Positions 5,477-7,241 of a DNA stretch of 7,241 bases are shown piece by piece. Origin of the DNA: Sphingobacteriales bacterium (GTDB lineage Bacteria; Bacteroidota; Bacteroidia; Chitinophagales; Chitinophagaceae); the NCBI GenBank assembly GCA_004294195.1, contig REAQ01000192.1, positions 1-7,241 on the forward strand, read 5' to 3'. How positions within the stretch are numbered: position 1 is the stretch's first letter; the number at the start of each line of letters is the position of its first letter. A model generated the notes under the pieces. It was not told the DNA's origin and did no database searches. It saw nothing but the letters and a program-made list of their open reading frames with translations. The position numbers and the translations under genes were made by a program.

Positions 5477-6115
5477 TTACGCAGTTACCGCGTTATCTTC
5501 TTCAGTGAAAATTTTGGCTGCACTCTCCGTGAACACCAGTACATCAGCGTTAACCAGATCATAGGTATTCAAGTCAGTCAACATGGTTGTCAACACAGAA
5601 GGAATATTCCTAGAGCTGATATACACATTGTCATTGTACTCAGGGATCACCACCACCGCTTTCTTGTCAGACACTTTCAGGTTGTCAAGGATCGCGGCAA
5701 ATTCCTTTGTTTTAGGCGTTGCGAAATGCAGATCTTCTACAATCATCAGGTTATTCTCTTTCACCTTTGCACTCAATGCGCTGATCTTGGCCAAATCCTT
5801 CACCTTACGGTTCAGTTTGAAATCATAAGCGTGAGGCTTTGGTCCAAACACAGTACCACCACCCTTATACAATGGGTTACGGATATTACCTTTCCTTGCT
5901 CCACCGGTTCCTTTCTGACGGTGCAATTTGCGGCTGGCACCTTTCACTTCCGCACGGGTTTTCACCTTGTGCGTACCCTGGCGTTGTGCGGCCAGGTATT
6001 GCTTTACAGCGAGATAAACCGCATGTTCATTGGGCTCTACACCAAAGATATCTTCGGGCAGTTCAATGGTCCTGCCGGTCTTCTCTCCTTTTATATTTAA
6101 AACATCTGCTTGCAT
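5477..6115 (-). CDS. rplD: 50S ribosomal protein L4
   Basis: The protein has 212 residues (E. coli L4 has 201). The extended basic loop that lines the exit tunnel is clear: R-K-L-H-R-Q-K-G-T-G-G-A-R-K-G at about 62-76, then G-G-G-T-V-F-G-P-K-P at 85-94. The globular part follows, with L-N-R-K-V-K at 101-106 and the hydrophobic strand A-V-V-V-I-P at 153-158. L4 binds domain I of 23S rRNA early in 50S assembly. In E. coli it represses the S10 operon through a leader hairpin upstream of rpsJ; that leader would be outside this window. The gap from rplC is only 14 bases and contains AAAAGGA, a modest Shine-Dalgarno-like match. The C-terminus ends with a short acidic/Ala tail. Confidence 0.98.
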   Translation of the reverse strand: MQADVLNIKGEKTGRTIELPEDIFGVEPNEHAVYLAVKQYLAAQRQGTHKVKTRAEVKGASRKLHRQKGTGGARKGNIRNPLYKGGGTVFGPKPHAYDFKLNRKVKDLAKISALSAKVKENNLMIVEDLHFATPKTKEFAAILDNLKVSDKKAVVVIPEYNDNVYISSRNIPSVLTTMLTDLNTYDLVNADVLVFTESAAKIFTEEDNAVTA

Positions 6116-6129
6116 CGTAATCCTTTTAG

Positions 6130-6747
6130 TTATTTCTGAATGTATACAATGGAACCATTGTGACCTGGCACAGAACCTGTCACGAGGATGTAATTCTTTT
6201 CAGGGAAAATCTTCACCACTTTAAGGCTCTTTACTTTCACCCTGTCGCCACCCATACGGCCAGCCATACGCATACCTTTGAATACACGAGATGCGTCTGA
6301 AGAGTTACCGATAGAACCTGGGGCACGCTGACGATCATGCTGACCGTGAGATTGCTCACCAACACCAGAGAAGCCATGGCGTTTTACAACACCCTGGAAA
6401 CCCTTGCCCTTGGATGTACCTACAACATCAACTTTATCGCCTTCAGCGAAAATGTCAACAGTTACGGTTTCACCGGCATTCTTTTCGATGCTATAATCAC
6501 GAAATTCTTTAACGACTTTCTTAGGAGTAGAACCTGATTTGGCGAAGTGGCCTTTTTCGGCAGCTGTGGAGTGTTTGTCGTTCTTGTCGCCAAAAGCTAA
6601 CTGGAGTGCATTATATCCGTCGGCCTCCTTTGTCTTTACCTGGGCTACAGTACAGGGACCGGCTTCAATGATGGTGCAGGGGGTCTGCTTTCCATCAGAA
6701 CTGAAGATGCTGGTCATCCCGATCTTTTTTCCGATAATACCTTTCAT
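6130..6747 (-). CDS. rplC: 50S ribosomal protein L3
   Basis: The protein has 205 residues, a normal L3 length. It begins [11 protein letters not shown], the family N-terminus, so I chose the ATG at 6747. An in-frame ATG at 6849 would add 34 residues of no known L3 domain. Other landmarks are [10 protein letters not shown] at 110-119, K-R-H-G-F at 122-126, P-G-S-I-G at 143-147 and [11 protein letters not shown] at 156-166. L3 starts 50S assembly with L24 and reaches the peptidyl-transferase centre. In E. coli a Gln of the G-Q-N-Q-T-P-G segment is methylated by PrmB; here the aligned segment is G-N-S-S-D-A-S (147-153) with no Gln. It lies 265 bases after rpsJ, the only long gap in the cluster. 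Confidence 0.97.
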   Translation of the reverse strand: MKGIIGKKIGMTSIFSSDGKQTPCTIIEAGPCTVAQVKTKEADGYNALQLAFGDKNDKHSTAAEKGHFAKSGSTPKKVVKEFRDYSIEKNAGETVTVDIFAEGDKVDVVGTSKGKGFQGVVKRHGFSGVGEQSHGQHDRQRAPGSIGNSSDASRVFKGMRMAGRMGGDRVKVKSLKVVKIFPEKNYILVTGSVPGHNGSIVYIQK

Positions 6748-7012
6748 ATTGTTACAATTTTGCCCCTCCCCGGTTATGAGGACAGTACGGTATGTACCGC
6801 TAACTTCAATCCTTGTTTTGCCGCCGACCTTTTCTCTTGTTGCCATCACATCGATAGCGGAGAAGTACCGGTAGTAAACAAACCTCGAAGGGCTTGTTCA
6901 TATTTAATTTCCTTCCTTTTCAGAAGGTGTTATTTACTTTCAGCGCTCCTACTTCTCTTCCACAACGCAGAAGAAATTGGGAGATGAATAAAAAGAACTA
7001 ATGGCCTTACGA
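6748..7012 (-). other. Long rpsJ-rplC intergenic region
   Basis: This 265-base gap is four times longer than any other in the window. Its upstream end continues a stem-loop at the rpsJ stop into a U-rich stretch. A second, weaker 5-bp inverted repeat lies at 6911-6927 (CCTTC and GAAGG around seven bases), and another short one near 6789-6799. The last 102 bases before rplC are open in the rplC frame. I see no match to TAnnTTTG with a proper -33 partner, no tRNA and no recognisable small gene. It may be an mRNA control region or hold an internal promoter; neither is shown. Confidence 0.5.
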
Positions 7013-7019
7013 TCAGGCC
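6986..7019 (-). terminator. Possible weak terminator or attenuator at the rpsJ stop
   Basis: The minus strand reads GGCCT-GATCGTA-AGGCC (7019 to 7003), a perfect 5-bp stem with a seven-base loop spanning the rpsJ TGA stop. After five bases it is followed by a U-rich run, TTCTTTTTATTC (6997-6986). This resembles a weak intrinsic terminator, though the stem is short and the U-run is delayed. It could end part of the upstream transcript or act as an attenuator before rplC. Confidence 0.3.
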
Positions 7020-7241
7020 TTGATCTCAACTTCCACACCGCTGGGAAGATCCAGCTTGCTCAACGCATCAACTGTACGGGAAGAAGATGTATAGATGTCC
7101 AGCAAACGCTTGTGCGTGCTGAGCTCAAACTGCTCACGGGCTTTCTTGTTCACGTGTGGTGAACGAAGCACCGTAAAGATTTTCTTCCGCGTAGGCAAAG
7201 GAATAGGGCCTGTTACAACCGCTCCAGTGCTCCGTACTGTT
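7013..7241 (-). CDS. rpsJ: 30S ribosomal protein S10, C-terminal part (5' end outside window)
   Basis: 75 residues are visible from the window edge to the TGA stop. About 27 N-terminal residues are missing compared with E. coli S10 (103 residues). The frame is open to the edge and reads through the S10 core: [15 protein letters not shown], then [20 protein letters not shown] and [20 protein letters not shown] codon at 7198 is internal (the Leu of P-L-P-T-R), not a start. S10 is in the 30S head next to S3 and S14; with NusB it also acts in transcription antitermination and couples to NusG. In many Bacteroidota rpsJ follows rpsL-rpsG-fusA; that side is out of view. Confidence 0.97.
   Translation of the reverse strand, partial: TVRSTGAVVTGPIPLPTRKKIFTVLRSPHVNKKAREQFELSTHKRLLDIYTSSSRTVDALSKLDLPSGVEVEIKA

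Noticed and set aside
6843..6891. Promoter-like pair in the rpsJ-rplC gap (TTTG, then TATCGATG 22 bases on)
   Set aside because: The downstream box matches TAnnTTTG at only four of six fixed positions and the spacing is at the long end, so it is not distinguishable from chance.

Overview
The window is a continuous run of ribosomal protein genes, all on the minus strand, in the classical bacterial S10-spc order. In transcription order (high to low coordinate) it reads rpsJ (5' end cut by the window), rplC, rplD, rplW, rplB, rpsS, rplV, rpsC, rplP, rpmC, rpsQ, rplN, rplX, rplE, rpsN and the first four codons of rpsH. No gene expected in this stretch is missing, none is broken, and nothing foreign is inserted. 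The plus strand carries only antisense shadow frames.

The source is most likely a member of the Bacteroidota, perhaps the Chitinophagaceae; the family-level call is an impression from the protein sequences and was not tested by alignment. The supporting signs are the 89-residue zinc-free S14, A-rich and mostly Shine-Dalgarno-poor start regions, an L24 whose KOW motif is altered, and an L3 lacking the usual methylated glutamine region.

Layout: 7013-7241 is the C-terminal three quarters of S10. 6748-7012 is the only large gap (265 bases); it holds a stem-loop with a U-rich follow-on at the rpsJ stop and an in-frame upstream extension of L3. 3594-6747 carries L3, L4, L23, L2, S19 and L22 with gaps of 14-42 bases. 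2068-3571 carries S3, L16 and L29; S3 has an Arg/Gly/Asp-rich tail and is followed by a short direct repeat. 1-2001 carries S17, L14, L24, L5, S14 and the start of S8, with small inverted repeats upstream of rpsQ, rplN and rplX and a one-base stop/start overlap between rplX and rplE.

The products act together in both ribosomal subunits: S10, S19, S3, S17, S14 and S8 in the 30S, and L3, L4, L23, L2, L22, L16, L29, L14, L24 and L5 in the 50S. Co-transcription keeps their output balanced. I see no previously undescribed system here. The second-look points are regulatory (the rpsJ-rplC gap and the intergenic stem-loops) and lineage-specific protein details (S3 tail, L24 KOW motif, L3 methylation site).
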